Assembly: GCA_964646605.1 (NCBI GenBank)
Contig: CAZYEX010000016.1
Location: forward strand, 1 to 25,163
Source of the DNA: SBAX01 sp964646605
GTDB lineage: Bacteria; Planctomycetota; Phycisphaerae; UBA1845
Length of the DNA: 25,163 bases
Direction of reading: 5' to 3'
Of the stretch, positions 1 through 6,847 are shown piece by piece (within the stretch, counting starts at the first letter, position 1; each line of letters starts with the position of its first letter). The position numbers and the translations under genes were made by a program. The notes below the pieces were generated by a model. That model was not told where the DNA came from. It ran no database searches and saw only the letters and a program-made list of their open reading frames with translations.

Positions 1-435
1 AAGTTCCTCGCCGCCACGCTTCCAACGGCTCTGCTGTCGGGGGACCCAGTTGCTTTCGTGCGCGACCAAGCCGGAGAGCACAAGCCGGACGCCGGTATTC
101 TAGATCACCTCGCCGCCGCGACCGATCCCAATCGCGAGCCCCGAAGCCGGTGCGACGCGATCGACAGGCTCGCCGACGCGTCTGTTTCACTCCCCGCCGC
201 CACTATCCGTCCGTTGCTTCAGGACGACGAGTCGGAAGTGCGGACGTTCGCTCTCGGCCTCGTCGCATCGTGCCGCTACAACTCGACTCTGCTCGCTGAA
301 GCGTGGACGATTGCGGAGCGCACCAACGACACCACCTTCCGGCAAGAACTCGAAATCCTTGAGACTCTCCTTCCCCTCGCGCAAGACCCTGGTGTTCGCT
401 GGCTAGGAACAAGAGACAAGGGAAGACGAGGGTGA
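1..435 (+). CDS. HEAT-repeat-like hypothetical protein, 3' end only
   Basis: The reading frame is open from the first base of the window to a TGA at 433-435, so the gene begins upstream; the GTG at 58 is probably an internal valine. About 144 residues are visible. They are largely helical, and one stretch (LLQDDESEVRTFALGLVAS) reads like a HEAT-repeat helix pair, with acidic residues before an xVRxxAL pattern. HEAT repeats usually serve as protein-binding scaffolds. The C-terminus is short and basic. No catalytic motif, signal peptide or membrane segment is visible, so no specific function can be given. The missing N-terminal part could change this reading. Confidence 0.6.
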   Translation, partial: KFLAATLPTALLSGDPVAFVRDQAGEHKPDAGILDHLAAATDPNREPRSRCDAIDRLADASVSLPAATIRPLLQDDESEVRTFALGLVASCRYNSTLLAEAWTIAERTNDTTFRQELEILETLLPLAQDPGVRWLGTRDKGRRG

Positions 436-634
436 CATTCTACTTGTTCGTCTGGTCGGTGGGTCGCGTGCCGCACCCTCTGCGACGCCCGAAAGGCGCC
501 GTCGCCCCGCGGTCTTCGGTCATCTCTTGTTCCCTCGATCCCCCCCCAACCGCCAATCGAAGACCCGTCCTCGACGCGCAGGGTCAAGGATCGCCAATCC
601 CCAACCCGCCTCGTTTTTCGGCGTTCCAATCGGC

Positions 635-652
635 AATTGGAAATTGGAAATC
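635..652. repeat. Short AATTGGA tandem repeat
   Basis: Two perfect copies of the 7-mer AATTGGA (635-641 and 642-648) are followed by a partial third. The AT-rich run stands out in GC-rich surroundings. It lies just upstream of the promoter at 664-692. No function is known to me. Confidence 0.45.
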
Positions 653-663
653 AGCAATCCCCC

Positions 664-692
664 TTGACTCCCCGCCCCGGCCTGCCTAACAT
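664..692 (+). promoter_or_regulatory. Sigma70-like promoter
   Basis: TTGACT (664-669) and TAACAT (687-692) are separated by exactly 17 bases: 5 of 6 and 4 of 6 matches to consensus. Transcription would start near 699 and run towards the small ORF at 773. No other plus-strand gene begins nearby, so its target is that ORF, an RNA, or nothing. Confidence 0.45.
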
Positions 693-772
693 ACACTGAA
701 CATCGGGCCGCGGACCCCGACTCGAGTTCCGCCCCGCCGACTCGCCGGGCGCCGAAAAGAGGGTGCCAAACG

Positions 773-856
773 ATGACACCACGTGAAAAACGAAAAAAAC
801 GCGAAAAAAGCAAATTTGCAAAACAAACCCACTTGTCAGCTACGCTTCAATTGTGA
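773..856 (+). CDS. Possible 27-aa basic small protein or leader peptide
   Basis: An ATG at 773 opens 27 codons ending in TGA. The peptide is strongly basic in its first half (for example REKRKKREKSK) and ends with AKQTHLSATLQL. An AAGAGGG Shine-Dalgarno-like sequence (757-763) sits 9 bases before the ATG, and a sigma70-like promoter lies at 664-692. The composition is A-rich and unlike the neighbours. It may be a small protein, a leader peptide or a piece of an interspersed repeat. Length alone gives no coding support. Confidence 0.3.
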   Translation: MTPREKRKKREKSKFAKQTHLSATLQL

Positions 857-1081
857 CCGCCCCAACGGAGCCCACCGGCCAACAATCCAGTGTAACTGTC
901 GTCGGCATTCACGTCGCCGGCCCTACTTGGTTCGATCCCGGAGTCCGTGGGGGCGAGTCCGATGCCATCGCCAGGCACTCTCGAGCGTCGCCCGGATCTC
1001 GCCGCAGCGCGGACTCCGCGCGGGGAATCACTCCTCACCCGGTTTCTAGGCTCTATGGAAAGAGGAGTTCACAAAGACAGA

Positions 1082-1849
1082 TCAACCCGCAAGTAGGAAG
1101 GGTAGTGCGGCGGAAACGAGCAGGAGGAGGATCGCGGCCCAGCCGGCGGCTCGGCGCGGCCTTTTGCCGACCCAGGCGAAGGGGCGGTCGAGGGCTTCCA
1201 GGACACCGATCACGGGCACGACGATCGTTCCCAGGCGCGATCTCCCATTGGTCGCATCCGCGTCGTTGGTCGCTGCGGCCGTGACGGTCGGCTTGGGCGA
1301 AGCGGTTTCGGTGGCCGACCCAACGGAAGTGGGACGCGGGCCGGTTCGGCCAAGGTTGGGCGAGTCGATCCGTCCTCCAACAACGCCGACTCCCACGCCG
1401 CTGCCCGACGAGGACACTGAGGTGGCGGCGGATCCCGCGTCGTCGTCGGGACCGTCCATGAGGTCGCTTCCGATGGTATCCGTGGATGGGGTCGACTTGG
1501 CTGGCGGCGGTTGGGTGAACTCGGCCATGAAATTGGGGACGGAAGAGGCGGAAGCGCGGTCCGCGGCATCGGGACGTGCCGTGGGATCGGACACCTCCGC
1601 AACTGTTGCGTTCACCAGCTTGCCGAGGTCCGCGAGTTGGGCGTCTAGATCGGCGCCCGATTCGGTGAGGAGGTCGCGGGGCTCGGGAGGGTCGGTGTTC
1701 TCGGGTCGGCCTAACTCCTCGGACAGCTCGGCGGCCAGGTCCGCGGCTCGGGCCATGGCCTCATCGAGTTTCTGGCCCGCAGCCGCATCCCATCCGCCCG
1801 CGTCGGCAGAATCGGAAGGCCCTTGCTGCGACGGTGGTTGTTGGCTCAT
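1082..1849 (-). CDS. Hypothetical tail-anchored membrane protein
   Basis: A 255-aa protein of unknown family. The N-terminal two thirds are low-complexity and rich in Ala, Asp, Ser, Pro and Thr, with a possible short helix around residues 20-75. Residues 150-170 are Gly/Ser/Val-rich. The C-terminus has a basic patch (GKRPRRAAGWAA) followed by one hydrophobic segment (ILLLLVSAALPFLLAG) that ends the protein, which suggests a C-terminal membrane anchor with the body in the cytoplasm. I chose the ATG at 1849. The upstream GTG at 1948 adds 33 poor residues and overlaps the promoter region. A TATAAT box at 1937-1942 on this strand fits a leader of about 80 bases. The gene is divergent from rsmE. 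No function can be given. Confidence 0.65.
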   Translation of the reverse strand: MSQQPPSQQGPSDSADAGGWDAAAGQKLDEAMARAADLAAELSEELGRPENTDPPEPRDLLTESGADLDAQLADLGKLVNATVAEVSDPTARPDAADRASASSVPNFMAEFTQPPPAKSTPSTDTIGSDLMDGPDDDAGSAATSVSSSGSGVGVGVVGGRIDSPNLGRTGPRPTSVGSATETASPKPTVTAAATNDADATNGRSRLGTIVVPVIGVLEALDRPFAWVGKRPRRAAGWAAILLLLVSAALPFLLAG

Positions 1850-1936
1850 GGGCAGGTGGTCCGGGTTTCGCCAATTATTTCGATTATCGGTACGTCCTGG
1901 GGCCGGGGTGAGATCGCCCCTCGCCTCTCCGAGTGC

Positions 1937-1966
1937 ATTATACTTCACGCCATGCGTGTGTGTCGT
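1937..1966 (-). promoter_or_regulatory. Promoter for the tail-anchored protein gene
   Basis: Read on the minus strand, ACGACA (1961-1966) and a perfect TATAAT (1937-1942) are separated by 18 bases. Transcription would begin near 1930, about 80 bases before the ATG at 1849. It overlaps the plus-strand -10 of rsmE. Confidence 0.5.
1939..1944 (+). promoter_or_regulatory. -10-like element directly before rsmE
   Basis: TATACT ends 7 bases before the rsmE ATG (1952), so transcription would start at or next to the start codon. No Shine-Dalgarno sequence and no good -35 are visible. This fits a leaderless mRNA. The same bases form the divergent TATAAT on the other strand. Confidence 0.4.
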
Positions 1967-2677
1967 CTTTTTTGCCCCGAACTGAGCCCCGGCGAAAACC
2001 TGCTATCGGAGGAGGAAAGTCATCACGCCGTCCACGTGCTCCGCCTTCGCGCCGGGGACGCCGTCCAGCTTTTCGACGGGGCGGGTCGAGTCGGCCAAGC
2101 GATCGTGGGCGACATCCGCCGGAATCGGCTCACGGTAGCGGCTCAGGAGATCACCATCGCGCCGTACGACGTGCGCTGCCGAATCACGTTGGCCGTGGCG
2201 ATCGTGAAGGCCCATCGTCAGGCGTACCTGGTCGAAAAATGTACGGAACTCGGCGTGGCCGCGTTTCAGCCTTTGATCACCGAGCGAAGTGTGGTCCGTC
2301 CCGCCGAGGCCGCCGTGGATCGATGGTTGCGTCGCGCCGTCGAGGCCGCCAAGCAAGCCAAACGGGCCTGGGTTCCGGTGGTCGAGCCCCCGCGGACCCT
2401 TGAACAGGTCCTGGCGCGAGTGGATCGAACGGAGCGGCTGGTCGTGACCGAACCCGACAGCTCCGCCCCGAGTTTCTCCGAGGTTCTATCCGCGCATCCA
2501 TCGGCCTCGCGTCTCGTTGTTTTTGTGGGACCCGAGGGCGGATGGTCTGCGACGGAGCTGGAGCGTCTTCATGCCGCCGGGGCCGTCGGTGCGAACCTGG
2601 CGCCGACGGTTCTTCGCACGGAGACCGCCGCCGTTGCGGTTTGTGCCGCCGCCGCCCTCCTTGGCCGCGGGGAGTGA
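1952..2677 (+). CDS. rsmE: 16S rRNA (uracil-1498-N3)-methyltransferase RsmE
   Basis: A 241-aa SPOUT-class enzyme that uses S-adenosylmethionine to methylate N3 of U1498 (E. coli numbering) in 16S rRNA of the small ribosomal subunit. The length fits the family (about 240). The N-terminal PUA-like domain carries HHAVHVLRLRAGD. The C-terminal knotted SAM-binding part carries VVFVGPEGGWSATE and the hallmark TVLRTETAA near the end. The open frame reaches back to 1823, but homologous sequence starts with MRVCRLFCPEL at 1952. No Shine-Dalgarno sequence precedes it, and a -10-like TATACT lies 7 bases upstream. It is divergent from the tail-anchored protein gene and is followed 39 bases later by the PTPS gene, which has its own -10-like element. 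Confidence 0.93.
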   Translation: MRVCRLFCPELSPGENLLSEEESHHAVHVLRLRAGDAVQLFDGAGRVGQAIVGDIRRNRLTVAAQEITIAPYDVRCRITLAVAIVKAHRQAYLVEKCTELGVAAFQPLITERSVVRPAEAAVDRWLRRAVEAAKQAKRAWVPVVEPPRTLEQVLARVDRTERLVVTEPDSSAPSFSEVLSAHPSASRLVVFVGPEGGWSATELERLHAAGAVGANLAPTVLRTETAAVAVCAAAALLGRGE

Positions 2678-2704
2678 TTCCTCGCCTCGATCGCGGTCGA
2701 AGCC

Positions 2705-2710
2705 TACAAT
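2705..2710 (+). promoter_or_regulatory. -10-like element directly before the PTPS gene
   Basis: TACAAT is followed by 6 bases and then the ATG at 2717, which places the expected transcription start on the start codon. There is no Shine-Dalgarno sequence and no clear -35. A leaderless mRNA is the simplest reading. Confidence 0.4.
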
Positions 2711-2716
2711 CGCGGC

Positions 2717-3508
2717 ATGATCCGACTCACCCGCGAAGTCCGCTTCCTCCCCTCGGGCGACGCGGCGACCGTTTCCAACACCTGGGCGGGGAATGCCCCC
2801 GACGCGGACTTGCGCTCGTTCCTTGTATTGCGCGCCTCGGTGAAGGGGTCGGTCGATCAGAGAACCGGGTATCTTTGCGACATCAAGGAGCTCGACTCGG
2901 CGCTGCGTGAGCGGGTCGCTCCGCGGTTGTGTGAACGACTGCCTTCCGGCGGCCTGGTCTTCGCACAACTCTGCGAGACCCTGGTCGAGGCCATGAGCGA
3001 CGCCGCCGCAGGCCGAATTCCGCCGGGCGGTTGGGAATCGCTGACCGTATGTCCGTCTCCGTTCACCCGCTTGAGCGTTTTTGTCCAGGAACCGACCATG
3101 ATTCACTTGACCCAGGCCTACGAGTTTTCCGCCGCCCATCGGCTTTTCTCCGCACACCTGTCGGACGAGGAGAATCTGCGTTTGTTCGGCAAGTGCAGCA
3201 ACCCCAACGGTCACGGACACAACTATGTGCTGGAAGTCACCGTCGCGGCTGGGCTGGATGCGATATGCGGGCGCATCGTCGATGTGACCGCCTTGGACCG
3301 CGTCGTCCGGGAGCGCGTCATCGAGCCCTTTGATCACAAGAACCTCAACGTCGAATGCCCCGACTTCTCCGAACTGAACCCAACGGTGGAGAACATCGCC
3401 CGAACCATCTGGCGGAAACTCCGCGACGCCGTTTCGCCCGCCCGGTTGACCAGCGTCCGGGTGTGGGAGACGCCCAAGACCTCCGCGGAATGCACAGGCG
3501 ACGAGTGA
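2717..3508 (+). CDS. Tandem 6-pyruvoyltetrahydropterin synthase-like protein (PTPS/QueD family)
   Basis: A 263-aa protein made of two T-fold PTPS-type domains. PTPS enzymes act on 7,8-dihydroneopterin triphosphate, leading to biopterin-type pterins or, in the QueD branch, to queuosine precursors. The C-terminal domain (about 128-263) looks catalytic: zinc ligands H141, H166 and H168 (SAAHRL and GHGHNY), catalytic C160 in FGKCSNPNGHGHNY, the FDHKNL Asp-His pair at 206-207, and a C-terminal Glu in VWETPKTSAE. The Cys-x5-HGH spacing resembles the animal biopterin enzyme rather than QueD (Cys-x3-HGH). The N-terminal domain (1-125) keeps the general pattern but lacks all zinc ligands and the Cys. 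An internal ATG at 3098 could give a free 136-aa catalytic domain. The start at 2717 is supported by the -10-like element just before it. Confidence 0.85.
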   Translation: MIRLTREVRFLPSGDAATVSNTWAGNAPDADLRSFLVLRASVKGSVDQRTGYLCDIKELDSALRERVAPRLCERLPSGGLVFAQLCETLVEAMSDAAAGRIPPGGWESLTVCPSPFTRLSVFVQEPTMIHLTQAYEFSAAHRLFSAHLSDEENLRLFGKCSNPNGHGHNYVLEVTVAAGLDAICGRIVDVTALDRVVRERVIEPFDHKNLNVECPDFSELNPTVENIARTIWRKLRDAVSPARLTSVRVWETPKTSAECTGDE

Positions 3509-3548
3509 GCCCAGCCGGTTGGGGGTGCGAGGGTGGTCGTCGACGGGA

Positions 3549-3577
3549 TGGAAAATCAAATCCCGCTAGCCTAGAAT
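3549..3577 (+). promoter_or_regulatory. Promoter for the SHOCT membrane protein
   Basis: TGGAAA (3549-3554), 17 bases, then TAGAAT (3572-3577). Transcription would begin near 3584, downstream of the possible GTG start at 3579 and about 43 bases before the ATG at 3627. This favours the ATG as start. Confidence 0.4.
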
Positions 3578-3626
3578 CGTGCGGACACGTGGCGCTGGAT
3601 CGCGCCGCGGGGGAACAGGGGCTTCC

Positions 3627-3989
3627 ATGGACACCGCTTCGGCTGCGAGGGACGCCGCATCGCTCGGGGCATCGGGCGCCGCCGACGCCTCGTTGGCACT
3701 GGAGGGTTTGGTGTGGATGGGGGTCGTGCTGGTCATCGTGGGGTTGGCCCTGCTCCTGCTACGTGGTGTGCGACGACGGCTGATCGGCGCAACGCGAGTT
3801 GATGAACTGGGCGGGGGGCTTAGCTTGGGAGAACTTCGGCGACATCGTGAGGCTGGGTTGTTAACCCAGGCGGAGTTCGAGGCCGTTCGCAGGCGCATCG
3901 CGGCGTCTTGGGGAGCGCACGAACCGTCGCAACCGTCGCAACCGTCGCCGACTTCCGATAAACTGTTTCAGCGCGCACGTGGTTCGTGA
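3627..3989 (+). CDS. Small membrane protein with C-terminal SHOCT domain
   Basis: About 120 aa. A short Ala/Ser-rich N-terminus precedes one transmembrane helix (WMGVVLVIVGLALLLL) and a basic patch (RGVRRR), so the rest should be cytoplasmic. Residues near 70-100 match the SHOCT pattern (LGELRRHREAGLLTQAEFEA), a short helical domain found at the ends of many bacterial proteins and thought to mediate oligomerisation. The tail has a PSQ repeat. I chose ATG 3627 over GTG 3579 because the promoter at 3549-3577 would start transcription after the GTG. It lies upstream of clpX but is separated from it by a hairpin. The specific role is unknown. Confidence 0.7.
   Translation: MDTASAARDAASLGASGAADASLALEGLVWMGVVLVIVGLALLLLRGVRRRLIGATRVDELGGGLSLGELRRHREAGLLTQAEFEAVRRRIAASWGAHEPSQPSQPSPTSDKLFQRARGS
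3922..3948 (+). repeat. Three tandem copies of a 9-mer within the SHOCT gene
   Basis: AACCGTCGC is repeated three times without mismatch and in frame, giving the PSQPSQPS run in the C-terminal tail of the SHOCT protein. A 9-base unit can change copy number without breaking the frame. Confidence 0.7.
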
Positions 3990-3998
3990 CGATAGGAC

Positions 3999-4026
3999 CG
4001 CGCCGGCTTTTTTTCGGACCGGCGCG
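3999..4026. terminator. Inverted repeat with a T7 run in the loop, possible terminator
   Basis: A perfect 8-bp inverted repeat (CGCGCCGG at 3999-4006, CCGGCGCG at 4019-4026) encloses 12 bases that include seven T. In a normal intrinsic terminator the T run follows the stem, so this is only terminator-like. It sits between the SHOCT gene stop and clpX, where it could also shape the clpX leader. Confidence 0.35.
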
Positions 4027-4065
4027 AATCGACAGACGTACCCAGGGATGCTCTAGGAGACGGAT

Positions 4066-5370
4066 ATGCCCACGATTCGGGGAAGCGGCGGGGCGGGCGA
4101 CTCCGGCGGAAAGACGCGCCGGTCGAGCACGTGCAGCTTCTGTGGAAAGAGCCAGCGCGACGCCGGTCCCATGGTCGAAGGACCGCGCGACGTTTTCATC
4201 TGCAAGGCCTGCGTCGAGCTTTGCCACAACATCATCAAGCAGGAAACGCGTCGAGCCTCGACCTCCCGCACGCTCATCCGTCAGATCCCGGCGCCGCGTG
4301 AAATCCACAATTTCCTGGATCAGTTTTGTATCGGGCAGGAACGGGCCAAGCGCATTCTCTCCGTCGCCGTACACAACCACTACAAGCGCTTGCAGCACGT
4401 CGACTCCGGTGGGGCGGAGGACGTGGAAATCGACAAATCGAACGTGCTGCTTCTCGGGCCGACGGGTTCCGGAAAAACCCTGCTCGCCAAGTCGCTGTCG
4501 CGAATGCTCAACGTGCCCTTCGCCATCGCCGACGCCACCACGCTCACCGAAGCGGGCTACGTCGGCGAGGACGTCGAGAACATTCTCCTGCGCCTCCTGC
4601 AAAACGCCGACTTCGATCTGGAGCTCGCCCAGCGGGGCATCGTGTACATCGACGAAGTGGACAAGATCGGGCGGACGTCGCACAACGTCAGCATCACCCG
4701 CGACGTGTCCGGTGAGGGCGTCCAGCAGAGCCTTCTGAAAATGTTGGAAGGCACGATTTCCAACGTGCCTCCGCAAGGCGGTCGCAAGCACCCTGAACAG
4801 CAGTACATCCAGATGGACACCACGCACGTGCTGTTCGTGTGCGGCGGGACGTTCGTGGGGCTGTCGGATATCATTCGCCGCCGCCTTGGGCAAAGCGCCA
4901 TCGGCTTCTCCAACGAAGGCGAACCGCGCGACGTGACCAAGGAAGAGGGCGAGATTCTGGCCCAGGTTTCGCCCGAGGACCTCATCCAGTTCGGCATGAT
5001 CCCGGAGTTGGTGGGGCGGTTGCCCGTGGTGGCCACGCTCGAACCGCTCGACGTGCCCACCTTGGTGCGGATCCTGACCGAGCCCAAGAGCGCCCTGGTC
5101 AAGCAATATCAGAAGCTCTTCGAGTACGAGAATTGCCCGTTGGAGTTCACGCCGGACGCCCTTCGCCGGATCGCGGAAATGGCCCTGGATCGGGAAACGG
5201 GCGCGCGGGCGTTGCGGGCGGTCATGGAGGAGTTGATGCTCGGTCCGATGTACGAGCTGCCGGAGTACGCGGGCACGGGCAAGAAGATCGTGACCTCCGA
5301 CGTCGTCGATGGGGTCGAACCCTTATTCCCCGCGGCGGCCAGGGTGCGACGCCGGCGCGAGTCGGCCTAA
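4066..5370 (+). CDS. clpX: ATP-dependent Clp protease ATP-binding subunit ClpX
   Basis: A 434-aa AAA+ unfoldase whose hexamer recognises tagged proteins, unfolds them and feeds them to ClpP in the cytoplasm. All family landmarks are present: an N-terminal four-Cys zinc finger (C23, C26, C46, C49), Walker A GPTGSGKT (131-138), pore loop GYVG (164-167), Walker B IVYIDE (192-197), the RKH pore loop (240-242), the IGF loop that docks on ClpP (279-281), and a sensor-2 region RETGARALR. The length is typical. The start is firm: AGGAG lies about 8 bases before the ATG. clpP and tig, common neighbours in other bacteria, are not adjacent here, so ClpP must be encoded elsewhere. Confidence 0.97.
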   Translation: MPTIRGSGGAGDSGGKTRRSSTCSFCGKSQRDAGPMVEGPRDVFICKACVELCHNIIKQETRRASTSRTLIRQIPAPREIHNFLDQFCIGQERAKRILSVAVHNHYKRLQHVDSGGAEDVEIDKSNVLLLGPTGSGKTLLAKSLSRMLNVPFAIADATTLTEAGYVGEDVENILLRLLQNADFDLELAQRGIVYIDEVDKIGRTSHNVSITRDVSGEGVQQSLLKMLEGTISNVPPQGGRKHPEQQYIQMDTTHVLFVCGGTFVGLSDIIRRRLGQSAIGFSNEGEPRDVTKEEGEILAQVSPEDLIQFGMIPELVGRLPVVATLEPLDVPTLVRILTEPKSALVKQYQKLFEYENCPLEFTPDALRRIAEMALDRETGARALRAVMEELMLGPMYELPEYAGTGKKIVTSDVVDGVEPLFPAAARVRRRRESA

Positions 5371-5398
5371 CCGCGAGCGTTTTTTTCCGGTCCTTGCC

Positions 5399-5411
5399 AC
5401 TCGGTCCGAGT
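5399..5411. other. Short palindrome downstream of clpX
   Basis: ACTCGGTCCGAGT is a perfect 6-bp inverted repeat around one base, 29 bases after the clpX stop. It is too tight to fold as an RNA hairpin, but could be a protein-binding site. It may also be chance. Confidence 0.25.
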
Positions 5412-5541
5412 ATCGACCACGTCGCGGTTCAGGAAGGGGCGTTCCTTCGCGCAACGTAAAGTACGCTGTGTGCCGGGTCGATACGCTTGCGCCGGCGGCA
5501 TCGAGAACGTCGGCTGCACTTATCGGGTCTGGACGGGTTCC

Positions 5542-5721
5542 ATGGCCGTGACGCTATTGTGTCCTCGGTTGAGCTGTCGCGCGATTTTGCGCGTCCCGGA
5601 TACCGTGCGCGGTCAGCGCGTGCGTTGCAGCGAGTGCGGTATGGCCTTCGTCGTGCCGCAAACCTCCAGGCCCCAGACTCCGCGAAACAAACCCAACGAG
5701 CAGAAGACGCCCGCCGGATAG
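5542..5721 (+). CDS. Small zinc-ribbon protein, MJ0042-like
   Basis: A 59-aa protein with a zinc-ribbon pattern of the MJ0042 type: CPRLSC, then RVPDTVRGQRVRCSECGMAF. The four Cys are in two pairs (C-x4/5-C and C-x2-C). The GxxVRCxxC signature is common at the N-termini of planctomycete proteins. The tail is Pro/Gln/Lys-rich and probably disordered. I used the ATG at 5542, directly before the ribbon; the frame is open to a GTG at 5470, which would add 24 unrelated residues. It converges with the next gene 29 bases away, which also begins with a zinc ribbon. Its function is unknown; binding of a protein or nucleic acid is possible. Confidence 0.65.
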   Translation: MAVTLLCPRLSCRAILRVPDTVRGQRVRCSECGMAFVVPQTSRPQTPRNKPNEQKTPAG

Positions 5722-5750
5722 CTCCACCCCCGGTTCGTCGCCCGTCAGGT

Positions 5751-6371
5751 TTAACCGTGCAGGTTCGCGGCGGCGACGGCTTGAATGAAACCCACGCCCA
5801 TGACGAGCAGGATCGCGCCGCTACCGACCAAGGCCACGATCGCCAGCCCGCGACGAGGCTTGTGACGCACGGCGAGCACTCCGCAGGTCGCCGCAGCCAC
5901 GCACAGGGCCAGAACGGCGACTTGCAGCAGACCGGCCGCGATCAGCCAGCGGGGGAATTGTCCTCCGTGCCGTCGGGCATACTCCATCATGGCGTTGAGC
6001 TGCGACGCGGAATCACCGGCGCCCTGGCGGAATTCGCGCTCGAAGTCGGCCAGCTCCAAGGTGTGGGCGGATACCGTGATCCAGAAGATCGCCAGTAGTG
6101 CCATCATCAGGCACGAAAGACCGAAGGCGACCAGGGCGAGGGGGTTCGAGCCCGCGCTCCGAGCGGGCAGCGAGCCCCCGGACACGGCAACGGCGTCCCG
6201 CGACGCGCCCAGCGCCGAAGCCACGGGGATGGCGCTGAAATCGGTCAAGGTGGATTGCGAAGGAGCCGTGACCGTCTTGCGGCAATAGGGGCAAGCGACG
6301 AGGCGGCTCGCCCAGCCGTCGTCCACCTCAATGGGCTGCGAACACGCCGCGCATAGGAAGCGAATGGCCAT
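5751..6371 (-). CDS. Zinc-ribbon membrane protein
   Basis: A 206-aa protein. The N-terminus has a zinc ribbon (CAACSQ ... ACPYCRK, four Cys in C-x2-C pairs). A Ser/Ala-rich linker (about 40-75) and three hydrophobic segments follow (LALVAFGLSCLMMALLAIFW, LIAAGLLQVAVLALCVAAAT, AIVALVGSGAILLVMGVGFI). The first two segments flank a hydrophilic loop of about 45 residues. This resembles DUF4190-type membrane proteins with an N-terminal ribbon, common in planctomycetes. I chose ATG 6371 over 6380: a TTGACG-18-TACCAT promoter at 6379-6408 would start transcription at about 6372, after the upstream ATG. No Shine-Dalgarno sequence is present. Its specific function is unknown. Confidence 0.7.
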   Translation of the reverse strand: MAIRFLCAACSQPIEVDDGWASRLVACPYCRKTVTAPSQSTLTDFSAIPVASALGASRDAVAVSGGSLPARSAGSNPLALVAFGLSCLMMALLAIFWITVSAHTLELADFEREFRQGAGDSASQLNAMMEYARRHGGQFPRWLIAAGLLQVAVLALCVAAATCGVLAVRHKPRRGLAIVALVGSGAILLVMGVGFIQAVAAANLHG

Positions 6372-6378
6372 ATCAGGC

Positions 6379-6408
6379 ATGGTAGAGCGATCGGGTGCGG
6401 TTCGTCAA
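6379..6408 (-). promoter_or_regulatory. Leaderless promoter for the zinc-ribbon membrane gene
   Basis: On the minus strand TTGACG (6403-6408), 18 bases, TACCAT (6379-6384), then 7 bases to the ATG at 6371. Both hexamers are good. Transcription would begin at or next to the ATG, and no Shine-Dalgarno sequence is seen. This is the best-supported leaderless start in the window. Confidence 0.5.
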
Positions 6409-6615
6409 TGTTGATCCGGGGACGTCCGCCCAAACCGCGCCGCAGGGCTGGGGCGCCGGATCAGCGCAACGTCGGCGCGGCCTGGCGCAGACGCTGCGCC
6501 GCCCTCGAAGCGCCGACGACGGACGGGGCTGCTTCAAGAGTTTTCTCGCCGGGGGACGATACTGGCTCTCGACATGGAACTTGCGCAGCGGCGATCATCG
6601 GGAGGCACGACGACG

Positions 6616-6822
6616 ATGGATGGAATGACAAAGGGTGACACTGTTTTGGAGATCATGCGTCTGAACCCCTCGGCCGGCGCCGAGTTCCTCGGCCAGTTCT
6701 CGGAGGATCAGCTCGCCGCATACTTGCGGAGGCTCTCGTACTCCTCCTCGCCGCGGTTCGCCGTGGGCGAAACGCCGCGTTTTGCGTCCGCCGGGGCCCG
6801 GGTTGTGGCCGGGGCGGCGTGA
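6616..6822 (+). CDS. Hypothetical 68-aa protein
   Basis: A short soluble protein of no family I can name. Residues 10-40 look helical and well formed (VLEIMRLNPSAGAEFLGQF, then SEDQLAAYLRRLS). The last 25 residues are Ser/Ala/Gly-rich and look disordered. The ATG at 6616 has GGAGG (6601-6605) 10 bases upstream, which supports both the gene and its start; ATG 6625 is an alternative. It ends 24 bases before a palindromic element. The helical part could be a small protein-interaction module, but that is a guess. Confidence 0.5.
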   Translation: MDGMTKGDTVLEIMRLNPSAGAEFLGQFSEDQLAAYLRRLSYSSSPRFAVGETPRFASAGARVVAGAA

Positions 6823-6847
6823 GCCAAGCGAGGCGCAGGCTCTAGCC

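Larger units (their letters stand above)
436..1081. other. Intergenic region, about 650 bases
   Basis: No convincing conventional gene is seen on either strand. ORFs in this stretch are short, Arg/Pro/Ser-rich and overlap each other. It holds a short AATTGGA tandem (635-652), a sigma70-like promoter (664-692), and an A-rich segment that contains a possible 27-codon ORF (773-856). The rest, 857-1081, shows nothing I can name. Confidence 0.55.

Noticed and set aside
853..1284. 143-codon plus-strand ORF with a GTG start
   Set aside because: It is Arg/Ser/Gly-rich, has no ribosome site, and overlaps the 3' end of the tail-anchored gene on the opposite strand.
1823..1951. Longer N-terminus for RsmE starting at 1823
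   Set aside because: The extra 43 residues have no family match and lie across the divergent promoter and the neighbouring gene's start.
2486..3559. 357-codon minus-strand ORF opposite rsmE and the PTPS gene
   Set aside because: It covers the ends of two real genes on the other strand and shows no recognisable domain.
3820..5106. 428-codon minus-strand ORF opposite clpX
   Set aside because: It is a shadow of the clpX codon pattern in GC-rich DNA. It is His/Arg/Gly-rich without motifs, and clpX is certain.
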